Shown piece by piece: positions 8,177 through 15,978 of a stretch of 64,000 bases of DNA. Positions within the stretch are counted from its first letter, which is position 1, and every line of letters begins with the position of its first letter. The notes below the pieces were generated by a model. That model saw nothing but the letters and a program-made list of their open reading frames with translations, did no database searches and was not told where the DNA came from. The DNA comes from Thermoanaerobacterium butyriciformans (GTDB lineage: Bacteria; Bacillota; Thermoanaerobacteria; Thermoanaerobacterales; Thermoanaerobacteraceae), in contig NZ_JAGGLT010000017.1 in the NCBI RefSeq assembly GCF_017874545.1, positions 1-64,000 of the forward strand. The letters are read 5' to 3'. Both the position numbers and the translations under genes were made by a program.

Positions 8177-10357
8177 CTAAATTTCATTTTGTTTTATTTC
8201 TCTTTCTAACATTATCAATATAGGAGGAAATGCATATATGCACATTGTAGATGCGGCTACTATACCAGCATCATTAAATGCTAAAGCGAAAAGCATTCCT
8301 ACAATACTGCCGAAAAAACCGTAGTAGATGTATTTATTTTTCTTAAATATGCTCTTAAGTATTCCTGTAGGCTTATATGACAGGATAAACAAGCTTATTA
8401 TTGTTATGATTAAAACCCAAGACCATATGGTATATCTTATTAATGTCAGTTCCATATTTAATTTGCGGGCGAATATCTTGTACAGTGCTGTTATTCCTTC
8501 ATTTTTTACAATTAATGCAGTTTGTGCCATGTGCGTGATAGTACCCATAGACATAGAGGCTATGAACATAAGGGTCAAAAGTACAATCATAATAAGAAAC
8601 AATAACAATAGATTTTTAAAATTGATTTTAATCTCTGACATAAGTAAAAGTGTTACACCGAAAGCCATAAAACCTGTTATAAAACCGCCTATCTTTGCTC
8701 CGTACTGTGGGAGTACCATTAACATAAATACTAAGGCGAAAAACAAAACACCTAATAATTTATTAGCTCTGTTGTCGTATTTTTGAATAAATGTCATAAC
8801 ACCCATTATGGTGGATCCTATTAATACGCCCATGTATTCATTCCCTATACCGTAAAATCTTGCACCTGCAATAACGTCATATCCTAATATAGAGCCCTTC
8901 ATAAGGTGTGCACCTGTAAAAATATCTGCTGTAATAATTATGGCAGTCAAAAGGCTTATGACTATCAGCATATTGAATTCATCTTTTGCAATCAATTTAA
9001 TAAGAAACAGTAAAAGTGTTGTTATTAGTATTAAAACAATAATACTGGAATAAATAGACAAAGGGCTAAAAAGCGATAAAATCAAGAGAGACAAAGGAAC
9101 AATCATTACACCTAGTACTACTGGTTTTAAGTACTTTAAATATCCAATCTTTAAAAATAATGTAATCAGATAAAGTATTAAAATTATAATGAGAAAAATT
9201 ACATAACTTTTTAAGACGATAGGCCGTGCTGTGTAAATAGACACGACTTTACTGTTTAAATTTTCCAGATAGTTTACTTTGTCTTGAGCTTTTATATTTG
9301 TTATTGGATGACCTAGCATTTCAACAGGTGCTTTAATATTAAAATAGCTGAGAATCGTTGGTGCTAAATCTATATTTGTTATTATGCCATCCCTTTTTGT
9401 GGTCAAAGATGTTGTAAGGCCATTATATCCAGGACCATAGATGATTATAGGTGCCAATAGATTGTTGGAGGATATATCGCTTTTGGAAGGGCATGGTGTT
9501 GCAACTATAAGCAAATCTTTTGAAGTATCTATGTTTTCTAATAATTTACCTATAAAGTTATCTGCATTGCTGATGGCGTATTTTTCATATTTGGATGAAA
9601 TATCACTTGAAACATTAGATGAATAACTGTCGACTCTTGAAGTATCGCCTGTGTCTATTACAAAAAATCCTCCATTTTTTTCATACTTTTTAAAATAATC
9701 GAGAATTTTGTTGTAATCAGTCCTCATAAAATATGGACTGTTTTTGTCATACTTTAATATGTTTTCACTGACGTCACCAAAAGCTGTACCTTTTTCATCC
9801 ATTGCGATGAGAGTACCGTACCTTCTATACGTAATGGAATTGTCTGATGCAATGTCAGAATTTCCAAATACATATGTAGGTATATTGTTGTCCTTTAATA
9901 ATTGACCCAAAAGGCCAGGCGTTATTTTATAATCGGCACTTTCGCTGCTGCTAATAAGATTTGATATGCCTATATTTACAATATTATTATTGCCGTAATC
10001 ATTTCCTGTATTTAGCTTGTATAAATCGCCTGCGCTTCCAAAAGTATAATTTTCATTTACATTTAAATTTATAGAACTTATACCATGAGCACTGGCTCTG
10101 GTTCCAGTTCCGAATGTTAAATATCCAGATGCGTCAACATAACCGTCAGCATTTCTTACATTCATAAGTCCAACTGTGCCATTATTGATTAGTTTTTGAA
10201 TATTTTTTGCATCGTACTTTATATAATCGTTAAGGCTTACTCTGTCGATTATGACAAGTACAACTTTTTTATCACTGTTTGTAGCTGCATAATCTCTTTG
10301 AGGCATTAAAGTAAAAGACATTAATAAGAGCAATAAAGCAATAATAACCCTTTTCAA
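8177..10357 (-). CDS. Secreted alkaline-phosphatase-fold domain fused to polytopic membrane domain
   Basis: A 726-residue protein. It has a signal sequence (KRVIIALLLLLMSFTL, cut after AA), then an extracellular domain of about 340 residues that starts VVLVIIDRVSLNDY, like the metal-binding strand of the alkaline phosphatase/sulfatase superfamily, with further candidate metal residues in VIDTGDTSRVD. The second half has about ten membrane helices. I chose TTG at 10357 (MKRVII...) because GAGGGTGTG precedes it and it begins the signal peptide cleanly; an in-frame ATG 45 bases upstream has no ribosome site. Substrate and physiological role are unknown; an envelope-polymer phospho- or sulfo-transferase/hydrolase is only a guess. 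It is the first gene of a three-gene minus-strand unit. Confidence 0.72.
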   Translation of the reverse strand: MKRVIIALLLLLMSFTLMPQRDYAATNSDKKVVLVIIDRVSLNDYIKYDAKNIQKLINNGTVGLMNVRNADGYVDASGYLTFGTGTRASAHGISSINLNVNENYTFGSAGDLYKLNTGNDYGNNNIVNIGISNLISSSESADYKITPGLLGQLLKDNNIPTYVFGNSDIASDNSITYRRYGTLIAMDEKGTAFGDVSENILKYDKNSPYFMRTDYNKILDYFKKYEKNGGFFVIDTGDTSRVDSYSSNVSSDISSKYEKYAISNADNFIGKLLENIDTSKDLLIVATPCPSKSDISSNNLLAPIIIYGPGYNGLTTSLTTKRDGIITNIDLAPTILSYFNIKAPVEMLGHPITNIKAQDKVNYLENLNSKVVSIYTARPIVLKSYVIFLIIILILYLITLFLKIGYLKYLKPVVLGVMIVPLSLLILSLFSPLSIYSSIIVLILITTLLLFLIKLIAKDEFNMLIVISLLTAIIITADIFTGAHLMKGSILGYDVIAGARFYGIGNEYMGVLIGSTIMGVMTFIQKYDNRANKLLGVLFFALVFMLMVLPQYGAKIGGFITGFMAFGVTLLLMSEIKINFKNLLLLFLIMIVLLTLMFIASMSMGTITHMAQTALIVKNEGITALYKIFARKLNMELTLIRYTIWSWVLIITIISLFILSYKPTGILKSIFKKNKYIYYGFFGSIVGMLFALAFNDAGIVAASTMCIYAFPPILIMLEREIKQNEI

Positions 10358-10415
10358 ATAAAACACACCCTCTATAGTATTTTTATTTATTATACAATAC
10401 AAATATTAAGAAATT

Positions 10416-10440
10416 ATTAAAAAGAGGGTTAAGCCCCCCT
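10416..10440 (-). terminator. Terminator of arginine deiminase gene
   Basis: On the minus strand GGGGGG-CTTAA-CCCTCT (with G-T pairs) is followed by TTTTTAAT directly after the arcA stop codon. Confidence 0.65.
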
Positions 10441-11659
10441 AATCTCTTATTAGCGGCATACTCATACATCTTGGACCGCCTCTACCTCTTGATAGTTCCG
10501 ATCCTTCTATTCCGATGACTTCAATGCCTTCTTTCTCCATTATTTTATTAGATGATTCATTTCGAGTATATGTTACGACTTTGCCAGGTGCTATAGCAAG
10601 CGTATTTGTACTGTCGCTCCATTGCTCCCTTGCTGATGTTATTGCATTTAGACCGCCTGTTGGTATTATCTCTATATTGCTTAGATTAAGTGCTGATTTT
10701 AATGCATCCTGAAGATCTTTTTCCTTTTTTATTGAAAAACCCTTATCCTCTTTTATTATACTGAATACCCTTAAATCCTTTTTTATTCCGGGATAAAATA
10801 CGAATCTTTCTTTGTCTACCATCGTAAATACTGTATCGAGGTGCATATAAGACCTGTTTATAGGTATTTGCACCACAAGAATATGTTCAACAGTTGATCC
10901 ACCTTCAAAAAGATTGCGTGCTAGTTGCTCTATAGCCTGTGGTGTTGTCCTCTCACCGCAACCTATTGCAATTACTTTATCACTTAATATCAGCACATCT
11001 CCACCTTCTAGAGAATGAAAATACGTGTTGTCGTACCAACATGGAATATTGTTTCTCTTAAATATATCGTGATTTTTGTATATATATTTTAATATAAGAG
11101 TCTCCGGTCTTCTTGCAGCTGTTTTCATAGAGCTTATCATGAGGCCTCCATCTATCATTGCACCCGGATCTCTTGTAAAATACATGTTTGGGAGAGGTTT
11201 AATATAAAAATAGTGATCTTCATAGATGAATTCTGCCAGTCCCATTGGCATGACACTATCAATATCTCCCTTTTCAAGGCCGCTAATGGCTATTTCTGAA
11301 ATATCGTCATAGCTCATATCCATAAGGTAATCTTTTAAATAATTTTTTGACTCAAGATATGTGATGCCATTTATCTTTAGAAGATCAACAATAAATTCCT
11401 CTTTTATATTCTCATCTTTTAATATATCTTTTAAGAGATCTTTTATATAAAACACAGTTATACCATTATCTCTTAATACTTTTGCAAACTCATCATGTTC
11501 TTCTTGTATCTTTCTAACCCATGGAATATCATCAAAAAGCAGTTCTGATAGATTTTGCGGAGTAAGCCTTTCTAATTCTTTTCCGGGCCTGTGCAAAATA
11601 ACTGCTTTTAAATTTCCTATTTCTGATGATACGTGAGGTACTAACAATGGGTGCGTCAC
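10439..11659 (-). CDS. arcA: Arginine deiminase
   Basis: A 406-residue enzyme that hydrolyses arginine to citrulline and ammonia. Conserved catalytic segments are all present: FTRDPGAMI, HSLEGGDVLIL (Glu), HLDTVFTMVD (His/Asp) and the C-terminal nucleophile Cys in GGPRCMSMPLIRD. I chose GTG 11659 (MTHPLLVPHVSSEIG) because GGGAGG lies 9 bases upstream and the likely promoter (-10 at 11695-11700) puts the longer in-frame ATG at 11716 outside the transcript. It is a lone gene: no ornithine carbamoyltransferase, carbamate kinase or arginine-ornithine antiporter is adjacent, so it may supply citrulline/ammonia or acid resistance rather than a full ADI energy pathway. Confidence 0.95.
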   Translation of the reverse strand: MTHPLLVPHVSSEIGNLKAVILHRPGKELERLTPQNLSELLFDDIPWVRKIQEEHDEFAKVLRDNGITVFYIKDLLKDILKDENIKEEFIVDLLKINGITYLESKNYLKDYLMDMSYDDISEIAISGLEKGDIDSVMPMGLAEFIYEDHYFYIKPLPNMYFTRDPGAMIDGGLMISSMKTAARRPETLILKYIYKNHDIFKRNNIPCWYDNTYFHSLEGGDVLILSDKVIAIGCGERTTPQAIEQLARNLFEGGSTVEHILVVQIPINRSYMHLDTVFTMVDKERFVFYPGIKKDLRVFSIIKEDKGFSIKKEKDLQDALKSALNLSNIEIIPTGGLNAITSAREQWSDSTNTLAIAPGKVVTYTRNESSNKIMEKEGIEVIGIEGSELSRGRGGPRCMSMPLIRD

Positions 11660-11694
11660 CAGCACATTCCTCCCTATGTATAAACTCTTTATAT

Positions 11695-11723
11695 AGTATA
11701 CTTTGCTTATATCCATTTTTCAA
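11695..11723 (-). promoter_or_regulatory. Sigma-A promoter of arcA
   Basis: On the minus strand TTGAAA (11723-11718), a 17-base spacer and TATACT (11700-11695) form a good sigma-A promoter. Transcription would begin near 11688, about 30 bases before the GTG start. Confidence 0.75.
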
Positions 11724-11778
11724 TACAATTTATATTAATTTATCAATATGGTAAAATTATTTGTAATGAGGTGGGAAT

Positions 11779-12525
11779 ATGCTAAAGAATGGTGAAAGAA
11801 TTGATGATTTAAATTTAAATGGACTTAAAATTATTCAGCACGAGGATAAATTTAAATTTGGAATGGATGCAGTATTGCTTTCAAATTTTGTATACACTAA
11901 AAGAGGAGATAAAATTATCGATTTAGGTTGTGGTACTGGAATTATACCTATCTTAATTGCTGGAAAGTCCAGGGATACACATATTACAGGTGTTGAAATA
12001 CAAGGTGATGTTGCAAACATTGCATTGAGAAACGTTGAAATTAATAATTTTACAGACAGAATAGAAATAATAAATGATGATATACGGAATATTGTGGATA
12101 AGTTAGGCATTGAAAAATATGATATAGTAACAACAAATCCACCTTATATGCCACATAAGACGGGATTTGATAAAAGCAATGAAAGTGAAAATATCTCAAG
12201 ATACGAGATAAATGGCGGATTGCAGGATTTTGTCAAGGTAGCATCTAAGCTTTTGAAATTCGGTGGAAAGTTTTTTATGGTGCATCGGGTGGATAGACTT
12301 GTGGATATTGTTTATAATTTAAGGATTTGCAATCTTGAGCCTAAAAAAATTAGATTTGTACATCCATATGTTGAAGAAAAACCAAATTTAGTATTGGTTG
12401 AAGCTAAAAAAGGTGCCAAAAGTGGTGTTGTCATAATGAAACCTTTGTATATTTACAATAGGGAAGGAAAATACACTGACGAGCTTTTAAGCATATATGG
12501 TAAAACTACAATAGAGGAGGAATAA
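11779..12525 (+). CDS. trmN6: tRNA1(Val) adenine-N6 methyltransferase (TrmN6/YabB)
   Basis: A 248-residue class I SAM-dependent methyltransferase. Motif I is IDLGCGTGIIPIL and the N6-adenine catalytic motif is TTNPPYMP. The family modifies A37 of valine tRNA; YabB is the Bacillus counterpart, found upstream of rsmI as here. ATG 11779 follows GAGGTGGG. One base separates it from rsmI, so they form an operon. The small yazA gene between them in Bacillus is absent. Confidence 0.9.
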   Translation: MLKNGERIDDLNLNGLKIIQHEDKFKFGMDAVLLSNFVYTKRGDKIIDLGCGTGIIPILIAGKSRDTHITGVEIQGDVANIALRNVEINNFTDRIEIINDDIRNIVDKLGIEKYDIVTTNPPYMPHKTGFDKSNESENISRYEINGGLQDFVKVASKLLKFGGKFFMVHRVDRLVDIVYNLRICNLEPKKIRFVHPYVEEKPNLVLVEAKKGAKSGVVIMKPLYIYNREGKYTDELLSIYGKTTIEEE

Positions 12526-12526
12526 A

Positions 12527-13342
12527 ATGTCTGGAAATCTATTTTTATGTCCTACTCCAATAGGGAATCTCGAAGATATAACATTAAGGGTTTTAAGGAT
12601 ACTTAAGGAAGTAGATATTATTGCTGCAGAGGATACAAGGCAAACTATGAAACTTTTAAATCACTATGATATAAAAAAAACAGTTGTAAGTTATCATGAA
12701 CATAATAAGGTTTCAAGTGGATTAAAACTTGTTGATGAGTTAAAGGCAGGAAAAAACGTAGCACTGGTTACCGATGCAGGTACACCTGGCATATCTGATC
12801 CTGGGGAAGACCTTGTGAAGCTTTGCATAAATGAAAAAATAAACGTAATATCGCTTCCGGGTGCAACGGCTATAACGACAGCACTTGTAGGTTCTGGACT
12901 TGACACTAAGAAATTTGTCTTTTTAGGCTTTTTGCCTACAAAGAAAAGTGATAGAGAAAATGCTATGAAGGAAATATCAAGAGAAAAGAAAACAGTTATT
13001 ATTTATGAAGCACCCCATAGAATAATTTCTACATTAAAAGAAATTAAATCGTACATAGATGGTAGAAAGATAGTAATAGCTAGAGAGCTTACAAAAGTGC
13101 ACGAGGAGTATTTAAGAGGAACTGTAGAGGAAGTTTTATGTAAAATTGGTGAAGGGGTAAAAGGAGAATTGGTAGTTCTAATTGAAGGTGCGAAAGATGA
13201 GATTTCGCTGGAACCTAATGAGCTTCTGCAAAAATACCTTCAGTGTGGTATGGACAAAAAAGAAGCGATTAAATTGACGGCAAAGCAATTAAAAATACCA
13301 AAGAGTGAAATTTATAAACTTACATTAAAGGAAGACAGATGA
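12527..13342 (+). CDS. rsmI: 16S rRNA 2'-O-ribose C1402 methyltransferase
   Basis: A 271-residue tetrapyrrole-methylase-fold enzyme. The N-terminus LFLCPTPIGNLEDITLR, then EDTRQTMKLL, the SAM-binding TDAGTPGISDPGE and YEAPHRI are signature segments of RsmI. It methylates the ribose of C1402 in 16S rRNA. ATG 12527 follows GAGGAGG. Length is standard for the family. Confidence 0.95.
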   Translation: MSGNLFLCPTPIGNLEDITLRVLRILKEVDIIAAEDTRQTMKLLNHYDIKKTVVSYHEHNKVSSGLKLVDELKAGKNVALVTDAGTPGISDPGEDLVKLCINEKINVISLPGATAITTALVGSGLDTKKFVFLGFLPTKKSDRENAMKEISREKKTVIIYEAPHRIISTLKEIKSYIDGRKIVIARELTKVHEEYLRGTVEEVLCKIGEGVKGELVVLIEGAKDEISLEPNELLQKYLQCGMDKKEAIKLTAKQLKIPKSEIYKLTLKEDR

Positions 13343-13360
13343 TTCGATTCTGTTTCTCAG

Positions 13361-13382
13361 TATCAATTGATAATGATAATCA
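13361..13382 (+). promoter_or_regulatory. Fur-family-like operator upstream of CDF exporter
   Basis: TGATAATGATAATCA (13368-13382) matches the Gram-positive Fur-family 7-1-7 box TGATAATnATTATCA with one mismatch. It overlaps a perfect 12-bp palindrome TATCAATTGATA (13361-13372). The site lies about 30 bases upstream of the -35 box. Confidence 0.5.
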
Positions 13383-13413
13383 ATAATTTCAAAAATAAAA
13401 AATTCTAATTATG

Positions 13414-13442
13414 TTGCATATTTTTAAGTTTAAGCATATAAT
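13414..13442 (+). promoter_or_regulatory. Sigma-A promoter of CDF exporter gene
   Basis: TTGCAT (13414-13419), a 17-base spacer and a perfect TATAAT (13437-13442) precede the gene by about 45 bases. Confidence 0.75.
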
Positions 13443-13460
13443 ATATATTATATTAAATAT

Positions 13461-13472
13461 TATCAATTGATA
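13461..13472 (+). promoter_or_regulatory. Second TATCAATTGATA palindrome, in the 5' leader of the CDF gene
   Basis: An exact copy of the upstream 12-bp palindrome, starting 100 bases later, between the predicted transcription start (near 13449) and the ribosome site AAAAGGTGG. Its position suits a repressor operator. Confidence 0.5.
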
Positions 13473-13487
13473 TAAAAAGGTGGTTTT

Positions 13488-14366
13488 ATGATGGATTCAT
13501 TTAAAAAAGTTAAACAAGTTTTAATACTTATTTTGGCATTAAATGTAGTGGTGGCTTTAGCTAAACTTTTATACGGCATGTACATTAAAAGTGCTAGTAT
13601 GGTGGCTGACGGATATCATTCTCTATCAGACAGCTCAGGCAATATAGTAGGGCTTGTAGGTATTTACCTTGCATCAAAACCAGAAGATGAAGAGCACCCC
13701 TATGGGCATAAAAAGTTTGAGACATTTTCGTCCATTTTTATATCTGTAATGCTGTTTGTGGTCAGCTACAACATACTAAAAGAAGCGTACAGCCGATTTT
13801 TAAATCCTGTTATTCCAAAGATTACTTTAGATAGCTTCATAATAATGATTGCAACACTTTTGGTAAATATATTTGTTTTTACTTACGAGTACAGGCAAGG
13901 TGTTAAGCTAAAAAGTGATATACTCGTGTCAGATTCGCTTCACACTAAAAGTGATATATATGTATCTGTGTCTGTGCTTATAACGCTTATTGCATTAAAA
14001 TTTGGAATCACACCTTACATCGATCCTATCATGTCTGTAGTTATATCAATCTCCATTATAAAAGCCGGTATAGAAATAATAAAGCACAGTTCTGACATCT
14101 TGTGCGATAGAGTGGTGGTGGATTCAAAGAGAATTCATGACATTGCTGTAAGTGTAAAAGGTGTTTTGTCTTGTCATCAAATAAGAAGTAGAGGACGAGA
14201 AGATGATATAAATATAGATCTCCATATCATGGTAGATCCCAGTGAAAACATAATTGATGCTCACGATATAGCCAGTCAGTTGGAAGAAAGGCTTAAAAAT
14301 GAGATACCTGGTGTTACAGAAGTTATTGTTCATATGGAGCCCTACAACAAGAATGAAATAGAATAA
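13488..14366 (+). CDS. Cation diffusion facilitator (CDF) divalent metal exporter
   Basis: A 292-residue membrane protein that exchanges cytoplasmic divalent metal (Zn, Mn, Fe or Co) for protons. About six helices span residues 12-205; the metal-site motifs SMVADGYHSLSD (helix 2) and DSLHTKSDIY (helix 5) and the loop signature HPYGHKKFE are intact. The C-terminal cytoplasmic domain (residues 210-285) has the metal-sensing ferredoxin-like fold with HIMVDPS and VIVHMEP. Tandem ATGs at 13488 and 13491 follow AAAAGGTGG. The promoter is flanked by two identical palindromes, one overlapping a Fur-type box, which suggests metal-dependent control. The metal itself cannot be told from sequence. Confidence 0.9.
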   Translation: MMDSFKKVKQVLILILALNVVVALAKLLYGMYIKSASMVADGYHSLSDSSGNIVGLVGIYLASKPEDEEHPYGHKKFETFSSIFISVMLFVVSYNILKEAYSRFLNPVIPKITLDSFIIMIATLLVNIFVFTYEYRQGVKLKSDILVSDSLHTKSDIYVSVSVLITLIALKFGITPYIDPIMSVVISISIIKAGIEIIKHSSDILCDRVVVDSKRIHDIAVSVKGVLSCHQIRSRGREDDINIDLHIMVDPSENIIDAHDIASQLEERLKNEIPGVTEVIVHMEPYNKNEIE

Positions 14367-14404
14367 AAAAATAATAGAAGGTAAACTTCTATTATTTTTT
14401 TATT
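14365..14404 (+). terminator. Bidirectional terminator between CDF gene and abrB
   Basis: A 14-bp perfect stem AAAAATAATAGAAG / CTTCTATTATTTTT with a 5-base loop lies between converging genes; the A- and T-runs suit both strands. Confidence 0.85.
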
Positions 14405-14405
14405 A

Positions 14406-14654
14406 TTATTCGCTTTTTTTAATGTCATCAAGACAGTTTTTGCAGATGTTTTTACCCTTGTAATTAACGACGTTTTCTGCATTGCCACAAAAAATGCATG
14501 CAGGCTCATATTTTTTAAGTACAATCTGCTCACCATCTACATAAATTTCGAGAGCGTCTCTTTCGGCTATATTCAGTGTCCTTCTAAGCTCGATAGGAAT
14601 GACGACTCTTCCAAGTTCATCAACTTTTCGAACTATTCCTGTAGATTTCAACAT
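14406..14654 (-). CDS. abrB: AbrB/SpoVT-type transition-state regulator
   Basis: An 82-residue DNA-binding protein. The N-terminal swapped-hairpin domain reads MLKSTGIVRKVDELGRVVIP, the hallmark of AbrB. Instead of the usual AbrB tail, the C-terminal part has two CxxC pairs (CIFC and CKNC) that could bind zinc. AbrB proteins repress stationary-phase and sporulation genes. In Bacillus abrB also lies next to yabC (rsmI) and before metS, divergently oriented, matching this location. The start follows GGGGAG on the minus strand. Confidence 0.93.
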   Translation of the reverse strand: MLKSTGIVRKVDELGRVVIPIELRRTLNIAERDALEIYVDGEQIVLKKYEPACIFCGNAENVVNYKGKNICKNCLDDIKKSE

Positions 14655-14794
14655 TACTCTCCCCTCCTAAAGCTACAAAATTCGACAAATTCTTTGCATA
14701 TCTAATAATACCAAGTTTTGCAAAATAAGTCAATACTTTAATGGCATTTTTTTTAAAAATTAACATAAATTTTTATAGAATGGAGGAGATACAA

Positions 14795-15379
14795 TTGATA
14801 AATTATATTTGGTTTTTTATGATAGGAATTGGCGTAGTAGTAGGCATAATAAACGGCAGAATTGGAGAGGTGTCGAAAGCCATTATCGATTCGTCTGAGG
14901 CGGCTGTTACTATATCTATCGGATTAATAGGTATAATGTCTTTATGGCTTGGCATTATGCAGATTGCTGAAAAATCAGGTCTTATGGAAGTGTTGTCAAA
15001 GCTGCTGAAACCTGCAATTATAAAACTCTTTCCGGAAGTGCCTGAAGATCATCCTGCGATTGGTGCCATGATTATGAATATATCGGCCAACATGCTGGGT
15101 TTAGGTAATGCAGCTACACCTTTTGGCATAAAGGCTATGGAGTATCTTCAAGAATTAAATAATCGAGATGTTGCATCAAATTCCATGTGTACATTTCTTG
15201 TTATAAATACTGCATCAGTTCAACTGCTTCCTGCTGTCATGATAGGTTTAAGGGCATCTTTAGGTGCTAAGAATCCGGCAGACTTTGTTGTTGTAGGTCT
15301 TCTTTCTAGTATTACCGCCTTGATTGCTGGAATCATAGTTGTAAAGGTATTGGAAAAATCATCACTTTTTAAGGAGTGA
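14795..15379 (+). CDS. spmA: Spore maturation protein A
   Basis: A 194-residue membrane protein with the nucleoside-recognition Gate domain (residues about 40-150), including ISANMLGLGNAATPFGIKAM, the SpmA signature. In Bacillus SpmA and SpmB help dehydrate the spore core and give heat resistance. TTG 14795 is preferred: GGAGGAG precedes it by 7 bases, whereas the in-frame ATG at 14781 overlaps that site. spmB follows after 7 bases. dacB, the usual third gene in Bacillus, is absent. Confidence 0.9.
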   Translation: MINYIWFFMIGIGVVVGIINGRIGEVSKAIIDSSEAAVTISIGLIGIMSLWLGIMQIAEKSGLMEVLSKLLKPAIIKLFPEVPEDHPAIGAMIMNISANMLGLGNAATPFGIKAMEYLQELNNRDVASNSMCTFLVINTASVQLLPAVMIGLRASLGAKNPADFVVVGLLSSITALIAGIIVVKVLEKSSLFKE

Positions 15380-15386
15380 TTATTTT

Positions 15387-15908
15387 ATGCTGAAAGTAAT
15401 ATCAGAGCTTATTATACCGTCTATTTTGTTTATAATTCCATTTTATGGTCTAATAAAACATGTTAAAGTATATGAAGTGTTTGTTGATGGTGCAAAGGAT
15501 GGAATCGATACGATGGTAAAAATATTTCCGGCCTTGCTGGCAATGCTGGTGGCTGTCGGTGTTTTAAGGTCGTCAGGCACATTAGACGCACTTGCAAAGC
15601 TTATTGAACCTTTTACATCGAAAATAGGGATGCCATCAGATGTTGTACCATTGGCTCTTATAAGGCCTCTTTCAGGAAGTGGTTCATTAGGCATAGCTAC
15701 TGAATTAATCAAGTCAAAAGGTCCTGATTCTTTTATAGCGAAACTTGCTTCTGTTATGTATGGTTCAACGGAGACAACTTTTTACGTTTTGGCAGTTTAT
15801 TTTGGATCTGTAGGTGTAAAAAAAATGAGGCATTCAATAATAGCAGGAATTGCAGCAGATATAGTTGCTATACTTTCATCAGTTTTTTATAGTAGACTGT
15901 TTTTTTAA
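15387..15908 (+). CDS. spmB: Spore maturation protein B
   Basis: A 173-residue Gate-domain membrane protein, the partner of SpmA. The segments IRPLSGSGSLGIATELI and YGSTETTFYVLAVYFGSVGV are diagnostic. AAGGAGTGAT overlaps the spmA stop region, so the two are co-translated. Acts in the spore membrane during maturation; molecular mechanism unknown. Confidence 0.92.
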   Translation: MLKVISELIIPSILFIIPFYGLIKHVKVYEVFVDGAKDGIDTMVKIFPALLAMLVAVGVLRSSGTLDALAKLIEPFTSKIGMPSDVVPLALIRPLSGSGSLGIATELIKSKGPDSFIAKLASVMYGSTETTFYVLAVYFGSVGVKKMRHSIIAGIAADIVAILSSVFYSRLFF

Positions 15909-15909
15909 C

Positions 15910-15937
15910 TTGTTTACTTTCAAAAATTTGATATACT
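15910..15937 (+). promoter_or_regulatory. Possible promoter of the CCA/poly(A) polymerase-like gene
   Basis: TTGTTT (15910-15915), 16 bases, TATACT (15932-15937). The -10 is good; the -35 matches only half of the consensus. Confidence 0.45.
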
Positions 15938-15978
15938 AGAGATGGTAATATCTTATAAAGCTAAGGGGATTTTTTAAT

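Noticed and set aside
8328..8786. Long open frame on the plus strand inside the AlkP-fold membrane protein gene
   Set aside because: It is the antisense image of membrane helices (hydrophobic codons read backwards stay open). It has no ribosome site and overlaps a better supported gene.
10439..11716. Longer arginine deiminase starting at ATG 11716
   Set aside because: The predicted transcription start (near 11688) is downstream of that ATG, while GTG 11659 has a good ribosome site and gives the usual family length.
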